DNA from: UA16 sp905478895
GTDB taxonomy: Bacteria; Bacteroidota; Bacteroidia; Flavobacteriales_D; Sanyastnellaceae
NCBI GenBank assembly: GCA_943788495.1
Contig: CALSQO010000004.1
Coordinates: 1-29,560, forward strand
Reading direction: 5' to 3'
DNA length: 29,560 nucleotides
The number at the start of each line of letters is the position of its first letter. Position 1 is the first letter of the stretch. The position numbers and the translations under genes are program-made. Shown one piece after another: positions 15,108-21,794 of this stretch. The notes under the pieces are model-generated. The model ran no database searches and had not been told where the DNA came from. It was given only the letters and a program-made list of their open reading frames with translations.

Positions 15108-15205
15108 GGGGCAAGCGGTTCCTATCGCACCGCTACGACCGTCTACCCTTGCTACCTTCCGGTCCTGGGGGAGTCGACGGGAGCTGGTCGTAAGAGACTT
15201 GCCCC
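15108..15205 (-). ncRNA. ffs: Small bacterial signal recognition particle RNA (4.5S)
   Basis: On the minus strand this 98-nt stretch begins GGGGCAAG and ends CTTGCCCC, closing an 8-bp terminal helix. ACGACC pairs with GGTCGT further in. The apical part holds the hallmark CAGGACCGGAAGGTAGCA, with the GGAA tetraloop and the asymmetric loop bound by Ffh. In the cell it forms the SRP with Ffh and guides nascent membrane proteins to FtsY and the translocon. The 3' arm has an additional local hairpin (AGCGGT with ACCGCT). A TATCTTCG box lies 3 bases upstream, supporting 15205 as the transcript start. Confidence 0.93.
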
Positions 15206-15208
15206 ATG

Positions 15209-15216
15209 CGAAGATA
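15209..15216 (-). promoter_or_regulatory. Probable -7 box of the SRP RNA promoter (TATCTTCG)
   Basis: TATCTTCG differs from TAnnTTTG at one position and ends 3 bases before the first G of the SRP RNA helix, the spacing expected for a -7 element. No clear -33 TTG is seen. Confidence 0.5.
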
Positions 15217-15250
15217 CCATAGAAATTTTAGCTTGTACTACCTTGCGGCT

Positions 15251-15772
15251 ATGAAATTGAATCAAGGGGCAGTGAATCAAGGAGCAGCTGCAGGCGCTCT
15301 TGTGGTTGTTATGAAATTAATTGCTTACCTACTCGGGGTTGCCGCGTACATGAGCACAACCGTTGCGATTGGATCGATGGTGTTCGTGATTGCAGGCATG
15401 TGCATTGCTTGCGTCGGTGAACGGAAACGGGAAGGGGGATTGTCTTTCAAGGGCGCGTTCCGAATCGCATGGATTGCAGCTTGTGTTTCCTCACTGTTGG
15501 TTTTGGTTTTTGAGCTGATTCTTTTTTCATTGGTGGACCCTGAATTGGCCGGAAATATCGCTGAATTCACCATGGCAAAAGTGGAGGCTGATTTGTCGGG
15601 TTTGATGGAGCTTCCCAAAGAGCTCCAAGAGGAGACAAGGGCGAGCGTAACGTGGTGGTCTGGTGCCATGGGGAAAACAGTAGGCTCTCTTTTTGGTCTG
15701 CTCTTTTGGGGCGTCATCGCCGCGATTGTTGGAGCAACTCTGAAACGAGATACGGCGAATACCATTCGTTGA
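15251..15772 (+). CDS. DUF4199-like membrane protein
   Basis: A 173-residue integral membrane protein with four predicted TM helices: about 12-31, 37-54, 70-94 and 145-163. The order (two early helices, a short charged ERKREGGLSFKGAF loop leading into the third, an amphipathic acidic stretch, and a final helix) fits DUF4199, a common Bacteroidota family of unknown function. I start at the ATG at 15251; the frame is open back to 15206, but that stretch covers the SRP RNA promoter and adds a charged non-family extension. It is followed after 34 bp by the glycosyltransferase on the same strand, and I recall this pair together in other Bacteroidota genomes, suggesting a lipid or cell-envelope role. 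Confidence 0.8.
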   Translation: MKLNQGAVNQGAAAGALVVVMKLIAYLLGVAAYMSTTVAIGSMVFVIAGMCIACVGERKREGGLSFKGAFRIAWIAACVSSLLVLVFELILFSLVDPELAGNIAEFTMAKVEADLSGLMELPKELQEETRASVTWWSGAMGKTVGSLFGLLFWGVIAAIVGATLKRDTANTIR

Positions 15773-15806
15773 AACAAATCATCAGTATTGCCGTAAAACG
15801 TTTGCA

Positions 15807-16778
15807 ATGAGCGAAAACACTACCGATCTGAGTTTGGTCATTCCACTCTTCAATGAAGCTGAGAGCATTCCTGAGTTAAAGCGGTGGATTGACGATGTGC
15901 TGCGCGAGCGAAGTTACGAGGTCATTTTTATCGACGACGGTAGCCGCGATGATTCGTGGCAGGTCATTCAGGAATTAGCGGAAAAGGATCCAGCGCGCGT
16001 CGTAGGTTTGAAGCTCGCCCGAAATTACGGGAAGAGTGCAGGATTGCAGGTGGGCTTCGAAGCTGCAAAAGGCAAGGTTGTGATAACAATGGATGCTGAC
16101 CTTCAAGATTCTCCAGAAGAGATTCCTGAATTGGAGCGCAAAATCAAGGAAGAAGGATACGATTTGGTGAGCGGTTGGAAGAAGAAACGGCACGACCCGC
16201 TGAGCAAAACCATTCCCACTCGACTTTACAATGCAGCAACCCGGTTGGTCAGCGGCATTAAACTCAATGATTTTAATTGCGGTTTGAAAGCGTACCGTTT
16301 GGAGGTCGTCAAGTCGATAGAGGTACAAGGAGAAATGCACCGGTACATCCCCATTTTGGCCAAAAGCGCTGGTTTCGAGAGGATTGGTGAGCAAGTCGTC
16401 CAGCACCAAGCACGAAAATACGGTTCGACTAAGTTTGGTTTGGAACGGTTCATGAATGGGTTCCTTGATCTGTTGACCATTGGGTTCATGTCGCGATTTG
16501 GTCGCAAGCCGATGCACATTTTTGGTGCCTTGGGCGCAATGATGTTCATCATTAGCGCTTGCGGTTTTGGATGGATTGCCATGGGAAAAGTCATTTCCAT
16601 TTTGGACCAAAACCCCACGCGGAACATCACTGAAATCTCTGCCTTTTACATTTCGCTCACGGGCATGGTCATGGGGCTGCAGTTCTTTTTAGCAGGATTT
16701 TTGGCTGAAATGACGTCACGAAACGATGCCAACCGCAGCAATTACAAAATAGCAGCCAAAATAAATCGGCCCCATTAA
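15807..16778 (+). CDS. GtrB/ArnC-like family 2 glycosyltransferase
   Basis: Membrane-bound GT-A glycosyltransferase, 323 residues, of the group that moves a sugar from a nucleotide donor to polyprenyl phosphate on the cytoplasmic face of the membrane (DPM1, GtrB, ArnC). Seen: SLVIPLFNEAESI (9-21), IDDGSRDDSW (42-51), the metal-binding MDADLQD (95-101), and the NDFNCGLKAYRL acceptor-loop segment (154-165). Two TM helices follow at about 238-260 and 276-302. The sugar transferred is not predictable; undecaprenyl-phosphate glucose or mannose are common in relatives. It follows the DUF4199 gene by 34 bp, probably in one transcript, and is convergent with the repeat-protein gene. Confidence 0.92.
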   Translation: MSENTTDLSLVIPLFNEAESIPELKRWIDDVLRERSYEVIFIDDGSRDDSWQVIQELAEKDPARVVGLKLARNYGKSAGLQVGFEAAKGKVVITMDADLQDSPEEIPELERKIKEEGYDLVSGWKKKRHDPLSKTIPTRLYNAATRLVSGIKLNDFNCGLKAYRLEVVKSIEVQGEMHRYIPILAKSAGFERIGEQVVQHQARKYGSTKFGLERFMNGFLDLLTIGFMSRFGRKPMHIFGALGAMMFIISACGFGWIAMGKVISILDQNPTRNITEISAFYISLTGMVMGLQFFLAGFLAEMTSRNDANRSNYKIAAKINRPH

Positions 16779-16818
16779 AGGAGCCGATTAAAGAGCAAGC
16801 TCTGGGAGTAGGGCTTGC
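16764..16818. terminator. Two hairpins between convergent glycosyltransferase and repeat-protein genes
   Basis: Hairpin one pairs AATCGGC (16764-16770) with GCCGATT (16783-16789), overlapping the glycosyltransferase stop. Hairpin two pairs GCAAGC (16795-16800) with GCTTGC (16813-16818); read on the minus strand it is followed by TCTTTAAT, as expected for terminating the repeat-protein transcript. Both stems are short. Confidence 0.5.
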
Positions 16819-16834
16819 CGAAATGAACTTAGTC

Positions 16835-17854
16835 TTACTTTACGACAAACGGCGCTTTGGCGGAACGATTCCCCTGGCTTCCGATGACAAAGTACATTCC
16901 AGCCTCCCACTGGTCAACAGGAATGATCCAGTTCGCTGGATTGTCATTGGGAACAATTTGCTTGCTCCAAATGATTCTACCGAGCACATCTTTGATGTCA
17001 ACATTAACCGGTAAGTGCTGATCGAATCCGTCACCATTGACGTTGACGTAATCTTCCGTAGGGTTCGGGTAAGGTGCAAAAGCAATAGGGTCCCAGAAAT
17101 CGAAAGGAGCCCCTCCGCCATCTGATTCGGAGCAGTCAGTCCCGATTCCCAATTGCATCGTACCCGCGAATCCTTCTTCGAGGGTTGCGGTGGTGATCAG
17201 CGTGCTGTCCATCCACACTTCCATCCAACCGCCGTTCCATCCGTTGGCATTCCAATCCCACATGTCCACCGTGTAGCAATCGTCACTCAAACAAGCCGTG
17301 TATGCGTGGGTGCTATTGCTTGCGAATTGAGCTCCGCCGATTGCATCTGCTGCATCGTTGGTGTTCAAATTCCAGCCCATGCTCAATCCATCTTCCAAGG
17401 TTACCGTAACGAATGTGACTTCGTTGGTGGGGCAGAACGCAAATTCACAAGATCCATCATCCTCTGTAGCGTTGGGGTCAAAGTTCAGTGCTCCCCCGTC
17501 AGTGCACCCTGTGAATGGATCTGGCTGGTCGTCGCAGTTCGGCGCCAATGCCCAGTTCGAAGGAAGTGTAGTCTCCAGTCTTCGAGGGTGTAGTCCGTGC
17601 CTGTCGCCTTCCCAGAAAAGCGTGAGTATGTTCTGGTTCCATCCGTCTCCGAACGAGTCGTCAGTGAGCTCCAAGGGTGTAGCAGCCTGCCGGGACGCAG
17701 AAGTCGATAGAGCGCTGAGTGCTCCATCGTATCCTGATCCGTTCCGATAACCGCTGCCTTCGTAGACAGTCGCGCCCGACGCGTCGCTGAGCGTCCAGGC
17801 AATTTCTTCGGTCCATTGGCCCAGAGTCAAAAGTCCCGTGACCGTAACAAGACC
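16835..17854 (-). CDS. C-terminal part of the frame-disrupted T9SS repeat protein, with type A sorting domain
   Basis: This open frame continues the secreted repeat protein whose N-terminal part is at 17661-19778. It contains the sixth GCTD...DDGSC repeat (near 17510-17445), a beta-rich domain with two Trp-rich loops (MWDWNANGWNGGW), an LGIGTDC module like those upstream, and a type A T9SS C-terminal domain: PYPNPTEDYVNV, KDVLGRIIW, then WEAGMYFVIGS ending in VVK. Such tails direct export across the outer membrane and are usually cut off during surface attachment. Within 17540-17850 the true coding phase leaves and re-enters this frame several times, so the first 100 or so codons are only partly meaningful. 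The real start is that of the upstream part; I count them as one gene. Confidence 0.75.
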   Translation of the reverse strand, partial: GLVTVTGLLTLGQWTEEIAWTLSDASGATVYEGSGYRNGSGYDGALSALSTSASRQAATPLELTDDSFGDGWNQNILTLFWEGDRHGLHPRRLETTLPSNWALAPNCDDQPDPFTGCTDGGALNFDPNATEDDGSCEFAFCPTNEVTFVTVTLEDGLSMGWNLNTNDAADAIGGAQFASNSTHAYTACLSDDCYTVDMWDWNANGWNGGWMEVWMDSTLITTATLEEGFAGTMQLGIGTDCSESDGGGAPFDFWDPIAFAPYPNPTEDYVNVNGDGFDQHLPVNVDIKDVLGRIIWSKQIVPNDNPANWIIPVDQWEAGMYFVIGSQGNRSAKAPFVVK

Positions 17855-19352
17855 AGCAGCAATCTGTTGCGTAAAAGCAAGAGCCATCTTCAATGGTCGC
17901 ATTCGGGTTGTAGTTCGAAGCCGCTTCATCGGTGCAGCCCAAAACATCTCCGCAATTTCCGTCCAATGAAAACAGAAGCGAAGCTTCGGCCGCATTGTCG
18001 AGCGCGCCGTATATGACTTGCACGTTTTGGCTGTTGATGTAAAAGTAGCCACCGTACCACCCGCCATCCGAGTCGTCAAGATTTGTCATCGTAGCGGTGT
18101 AACACGCCGTGGGATCCAAGCAAATGTCAAGGTACTCAATTGTCATGTCAGGAAAGCCTTGCTGGTCATAGACGACATTGCCATCTTCATCAGCAACGGT
18201 GAGGCCTACATTGTATCCCTGACTGAACGTGCAGATGTAAAGGGAAGCCGCAACGGTTTCATCAGTGCACTCAACAGGGTAGGTGCAAGACCCGTCATCT
18301 TCTGTCGCATACGGGTCAAAATTTAGCGCGTAAGGGTCAGTGCATCCCGTAAGATCATATTCGCAACCTTCTACGTTCACGCCCAAGGCGAAGACAGCTT
18401 GCGCTTGATCAGCACCAATGGTAAACGTTTCGATTTGATCGCCCCAAGTAACGCTCATTGTCGTGGCTGCATCAGACCATCCACCATTGAAAATGTAAAG
18501 GTAATAGCAACCATCAGGCACGCATCCAACCGAAGTGGATTCGTCGATGTATAAGAAGTTTGGCACATAAGAACCATCCTCATCTGTGAGATAAAATCCC
18601 GCACTTCCGAACGCGTCATCTCCGAAGGACTGGGTGACAGTTATTTCGTTACTGCCTGTGCAATCCAACGGGTATAAGCATCCTGTGTCATACGTGGCGA
18701 GTGGGTCATAATTGAGCGCCTCGGGGTCGGTGCATCCGTAGATTGGTTCGTCTGCACAATCACCGTCCCAGTAAAAAAATGCGCCCGCACATTCCAATTC
18801 GCACAGGTTGTTGAATGTAATCGTCTCACCTGTTGTCCACATCAATCCACATACCGGCTCATACACATCGTCACAAACGCAAGGCTCAATGCAGGAGCCA
18901 TCATCCAACGTTGCGTCAGGGTTGTAATTCAAAGCCTGCTCGTCGGTACACCCGAAAACATCTCCGCACGATCCATCGATGGAGAATTCGAAGCTCCACT
19001 CCGAGAGGTCATCGGGAAGCGATGCGTACACGATTTGACTCCCTCCGTTATTGATGTAGAAATAACCGCCATACCAACCACCTTCTCCGGCGGAGTTACT
19101 CAAGGTTGCTGTGAAACACCCATCGCCCAGGCACAGGTCAGTGTAAACTATGTCAACATCAGAATAGTCCGTCCCGGCGTATACCACTTCGCCGGCTTCA
19201 TTTGTGATTTCGAGCTCCACATTCGTTCCTTGGCTGAAGGTGCAGACGTAAAGCATAGAAGCACTAAGTCCATCTTCGCAGGGGTAATCACAAGATCCAT
19301 CATCATCCGTCGCATAAGGATTGTAATTTGCTGCGGCTTCATCCGTACAACC
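17445..19352 (-). repeat. Six GCTD...DDGSC protein repeats
   Basis: Within the T9SS repeat protein, a roughly 21-residue unit with GCTD at one end and DDGSC (once DTGC, once EDGSC) at the other occurs six times, spaced 75 to 135 residues apart. The Asp/Asn-rich middle (NYNPxATxDD) looks like a calcium-binding loop, and the two Cys could pair. I have seen this unit in marine Bacteroidota exported proteins; I do not know a named family for it. Confidence 0.85.
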
Positions 19353-19778
19353 CCAAATTTCTTGGTTATCTGTTGGGTCTTCCCAGTCAAAGTCAAATTC
19401 ATCGCAATCGGTGCCCACAGAAATGCCAAAGGCTGCAAACGACCCCGATTCAATCGTCAGACCGTTCAGCATTTCACCCGTTTCTGGAAAATTGATGTCG
19501 ATGCCTCCGCCATTCCATCCATCTCCGAATGAATCAAACAATGTCAATCCGTAACATCCTGTTTCGAAGCAAAAGGTGATTGTGTCCGAAAAAGCGCTTG
19601 GGTATGGCGTACTTTCCAGTACGATGTTGCCATCCAAGTCGATAACCGCCCAAGACATTTCTTCGCCCCAGATTTCACTGTAGACATGGATGATGGCTTC
19701 ATTGGCACAATCCTCTTGACAATTGACAATGCCTGTAAATGAGAGGCATAGCATTAAAACGGAAGTTAGTTGCTTCAT
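17661..19778 (-). CDS. T9SS-secreted repeat protein with Kazal-like domain, N-terminal part (frame broken near its end)
   Basis: The frame runs 705 codons, but the last 65 or so are partly out of phase. Residues 1-20 are a Sec signal peptide (the final Cys does not make a good lipobox). Residues 22-126 form a beta domain with FDSFGDGWNGGGIDI. Five copies of a repeat reading GCTD-x2-A-x-NY-x-P-x-AT followed by DDGSC (or similar) lie at 143-163, 276-296, 348-367, 478-498 and 614-634. A duplicated block of about 130 residues (CTFSQG...NV...WYGGYFYIN...GCGD/NCGD) spans 165-296 and 497-634. A Kazal-like domain sits at about 299-341. Many Cys pairs suggest an oxidised, surface-exposed protein; binding or inhibition of proteases is possible. 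A TACATTTG promoter box lies 24 bases before the start. Function unknown. Confidence 0.82.
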   Translation of the reverse strand: MKQLTSVLMLCLSFTGIVNCQEDCANEAIIHVYSEIWGEEMSWAVIDLDGNIVLESTPYPSAFSDTITFCFETGCYGLTLFDSFGDGWNGGGIDINFPETGEMLNGLTIESGSFAAFGISVGTDCDEFDFDWEDPTDNQEIWGCTDEAAANYNPYATDDDGSCDYPCEDGLSASMLYVCTFSQGTNVELEITNEAGEVVYAGTDYSDVDIVYTDLCLGDGCFTATLSNSAGEGGWYGGYFYINNGGSQIVYASLPDDLSEWSFEFSIDGSCGDVFGCTDEQALNYNPDATLDDGSCIEPCVCDDVYEPVCGLMWTTGETITFNNLCELECAGAFFYWDGDCADEPIYGCTDPEALNYDPLATYDTGCLYPLDCTGSNEITVTQSFGDDAFGSAGFYLTDEDGSYVPNFLYIDESTSVGCVPDGCYYLYIFNGGWSDAATTMSVTWGDQIETFTIGADQAQAVFALGVNVEGCEYDLTGCTDPYALNFDPYATEDDGSCTYPVECTDETVAASLYICTFSQGYNVGLTVADEDGNVVYDQQGFPDMTIEYLDICLDPTACYTATMTNLDDSDGGWYGGYFYINSQNVQVIYGALDNAAEASLLFSLDGNCGDVLGCTDEAASNYNPNATIEDGSCFYATDCCWSCYGHGTFDSGPMDRRNCLDAQRRVGRDCLRRQRLSERIRIRWSTQRSIDFCVPAGCYTLGAH
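18756..18884 (-). other. Kazal-like protease-inhibitor domain within the repeat protein
   Basis: Residues 299-341 of the repeat protein read C-x-C-D-x3-Y-x-PVCG, then TITFNNLCELECAG, then DGDC. This is the spacing of Kazal domains (Cys, Cys, Tyr-x-Pro-Val-Cys-Gly, Thr-Phe-x-Asn-x-Cys, Cys, Cys), which present a loop to serine proteases. Six cysteines are present. Whether it inhibits anything is unknown. Confidence 0.7.
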
Positions 19779-19802
19779 TTTCTATTCTTTCTTTAACAGA
19801 AA

Positions 19803-19810
19803 CAAATGTA
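19803..19810 (-). promoter_or_regulatory. Bacteroidota -7 promoter box TACATTTG ahead of the repeat-protein gene
   Basis: The minus strand reads TACATTTG, a full match to TAnnTTTG, 24 bases before the ATG at 19778. The gene stands alone, so a promoter is expected here. No clear -33 TTG is present. Confidence 0.5.
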
Positions 19811-19886
19811 AGCGCAAAAGGTTGCGCGTAAGATTTTTCCTTGTCCTCAACAACCGTAACTTGGAAATTCCCTTGAAACGGCCTAG

Positions 19887-21059
19887 TCAATCGGATATGA
19901 CGCCCGACCCAACGCATTCATCACCATCATACCACGCAGCAAATTGACCCGCCGCTATGCCCGTCTGAGGTTGGTCGAATGTGATGGTCATAAAATCACC
20001 GTCGTGCTTGAGGGTTCCATTTTGAAGCGATTGCCGGTAACGAAAACGAAATTCGTACGTGCGCGCAGATTGGCCTGAAGCCAAAGAGCGATCTTCTCGA
20101 ATCCAATGCACTTCGTTCATTCGCATGCGCAATGCACTTCTTACAAGTCCAGGGTGGGATTCGCCTTGACCGACATAGAGTACATTTTCGTCTACGTCTT
20201 TGGCAAGCACAAAGAGCGGCTCGGGTTTGCCGCCAACATGAAGTCCACGGCGCTGTCCAACGGTGAAGAAATGCGCGCCTTGGTGCTCCCCAATAACCGA
20301 GCCATCTTGCCGCGTCCATGCAATCGGTGATGCCATATTCGGGTCCGTTGCTTTTTTGGATTCAAGGCATTTGACGTGGTCTGCCGGAATCTCAATAATA
20401 TCGCCTTTCTTGATTTTGAGCTGCTGCTGCAAAAAATCAGGCAGCCTCACTTTTCCGATGAAGCATAGTCCTTGGCTGTCTTTCTTCTCGGCTGTTGGCA
20501 ATTCGATGGTTCGCGCCAACGCCCGAACCTCGGGCTTGGACATCTCGCCTATGGGGAAGATGGCCTTGCTCAATTGCACTTGATTCAGTTGACACAGGAA
20601 GTAGCTTTGGTCCTTGTTTTCATCAATCCCAGCTTTGAGCTGATGGACGTTGACGCCCCGGATGGATTGGGTGCTTTTGCGGCAATAATGACCCGTAGCC
20701 ACAGCCTCTGCCCCGAGTTCCTCTGCTGCTTTGAGGAATAAGTCAAATTTGATTTCCCGATTGCATAGCACGTCTGGATTGGGGGTGCGTCCTTGTTCGT
20801 ATTCGCGAAACATGTAGTCCACAATGCGTTCACGATACGCATCACTTAAGTCAAGGACTTGGAAGGGAATGCCGATGTGGGCCGCAACAAGCATCGCGTC
20901 ATTGGCATCATCTATCCAGGGACAAGCGTTGTCAATCACCACCGATTCATCATGCCAGTTTCGCATGAACAGACCAATGACATCATGCCCGGCTTCTTTG
21001 AGAAGCCAAGCAGCCACACTGGAGTCAACACCACCTGATAAGCCTACCACTACTCGCAT
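19887..21059 (-). CDS. mnmA: tRNA-specific 2-thiouridylase MnmA
   Basis: Cytoplasmic enzyme that puts sulfur on uridine 34 of tRNAs for Lys, Glu and Gln, using ATP and a persulfide from an IscS relay. 390 residues. The PP-loop is GLSGGVDSSVAA (6-17). The catalytic Cys99 is in NPDVLCNREIKF and the second active-site Cys198 is in DSQGLCFIG; E. coli uses Cys102 and Cys199. An insertion-like stretch RNWHDESVVIDNACPWIDD (33-51) is the form seen in Bacteroidota. The C-terminal beta-barrel includes the HFFTVGQRRGL motif. The ATG follows a TAAATTTG promoter box by four bases, so the message is probably leaderless. It is divergent from the sigma factor gene. Confidence 0.97.
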   Translation of the reverse strand: MRVVVGLSGGVDSSVAAWLLKEAGHDVIGLFMRNWHDESVVIDNACPWIDDANDAMLVAAHIGIPFQVLDLSDAYRERIVDYMFREYEQGRTPNPDVLCNREIKFDLFLKAAEELGAEAVATGHYCRKSTQSIRGVNVHQLKAGIDENKDQSYFLCQLNQVQLSKAIFPIGEMSKPEVRALARTIELPTAEKKDSQGLCFIGKVRLPDFLQQQLKIKKGDIIEIPADHVKCLESKKATDPNMASPIAWTRQDGSVIGEHQGAHFFTVGQRRGLHVGGKPEPLFVLAKDVDENVLYVGQGESHPGLVRSALRMRMNEVHWIREDRSLASGQSARTYEFRFRYRQSLQNGTLKHDGDFMTITFDQPQTGIAAGQFAAWYDGDECVGSGVISD

Positions 21060-21063
21060 GACG

Positions 21064-21071
21064 CAAATTTA
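21064..21071 (-). promoter_or_regulatory. Bacteroidota -7 promoter box TAAATTTG immediately before mnmA
   Basis: TAAATTTG on the minus strand fully matches TAnnTTTG and ends four bases before the mnmA ATG, implying that transcription begins at or next to the start codon. No clear -33 TTG is seen. Confidence 0.55.
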
Positions 21072-21221
21072 ATTCAGCGGGATACGCTGTAAACACATCA
21101 TTTGTGAAATCTATTCAACATAAACCAATGAGAATGTTCGGTTTAAGAGTAATTTGCAAGGGAGGGTGAGTTGTCTAGGCAACTATTCAAAAATAGAAGC
21201 GTCTTAGAATCGGCGAAGGCC

Positions 21222-21794
21222 ATGTCGGAAAACGAACTGATCAAGCATATACAAGGCTGTAAGCGGCAAGATTCGAAGTCCCAGAAATGGATTTTCGAAC
21301 GTTTTTACAGGCTGATGTTTGGAGTGTGTATGAGGTACCATTCAGATCACGATCGGGTTCAGGACATTGTTCAAGAGGGATTCCTGAAGGTGTTTTCGAA
21401 TATTGAAGGGTTTACTTCGAAAGGTTCTTTTGAAGGTTGGATGAAACGAATCATGGTCAATACTGCCATTGACTTCATTAGGAAGGAAAAAGCTTCCCCT
21501 GAAGAATTGACGGCAGAAGGCACGTTGGAATTCTCCGATGATGGAGAAGAGATTTCCTTCCTGGAAACAGAAGAGGAAGAAATCACGATACAACACGTAT
21601 TGGCTGCCATGAAACAACTGACACCTGTTTACAGAGCGGTGTTCAACTTGTATGTTTTTGACAACCTGACCCACCAGGAGATTTCTCAGCAATTGGGCAT
21701 TTCCGTTGGGACTTCAAAATCGAACCTCGCGAAAGCCAGGCGAAATGTCAGGGCTGTTTTGTTGGGTGTTATGAATGAAAAAGTATCGAAATGA
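21222..21794 (+). CDS. ECF-type RNA polymerase sigma factor
   Basis: A 190-residue sigma-70 family factor of the extracytoplasmic-function type. Region 2 spans WIFERFYRLMFGVCMRYHSDHDRVQDIVQEGFLKVF with the core-binding helix and the DRVQDIVQE segment; an acidic linker follows (SDDGEEISFLETEEEE); region 4 is a helix-turn-helix in DNLTHQEISQQLGISVGTSKSNLAKAR that should read the -35 element. I use the ATG at 21222 because it fits family length; a TTG at 21171 preceded by GGAGGGTGAG is a real alternative adding 17 residues. Its stop overlaps the next start (ATGA), the usual arrangement with an anti-sigma factor. Regulon unknown; the adjacent surface-protein genes are natural candidates. Confidence 0.93.
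   Translation: MSENELIKHIQGCKRQDSKSQKWIFERFYRLMFGVCMRYHSDHDRVQDIVQEGFLKVFSNIEGFTSKGSFEGWMKRIMVNTAIDFIRKEKASPEELTAEGTLEFSDDGEEISFLETEEEEITIQHVLAAMKQLTPVYRAVFNLYVFDNLTHQEISQQLGISVGTSKSNLAKARRNVRAVLLGVMNEKVSK

Noticed and set aside
15206..15250. Earlier ATG start for the DUF4199 gene
   Set aside because: It would begin at the base next to the SRP RNA and translate through that RNA's promoter, adding a non-family extension.
17540..17860. Programmed frameshifting in the repeat-protein gene
   Set aside because: Six switches in both directions without slippery runs or a pseudoknot pattern do not fit programmed frameshifting.
17445..19352. CRISPR array or DNA tandem repeat in the repeat-protein gene
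   Set aside because: The similarity is at the protein level with diverged DNA and coding spacers of 75-135 residues; there are no identical short repeats.
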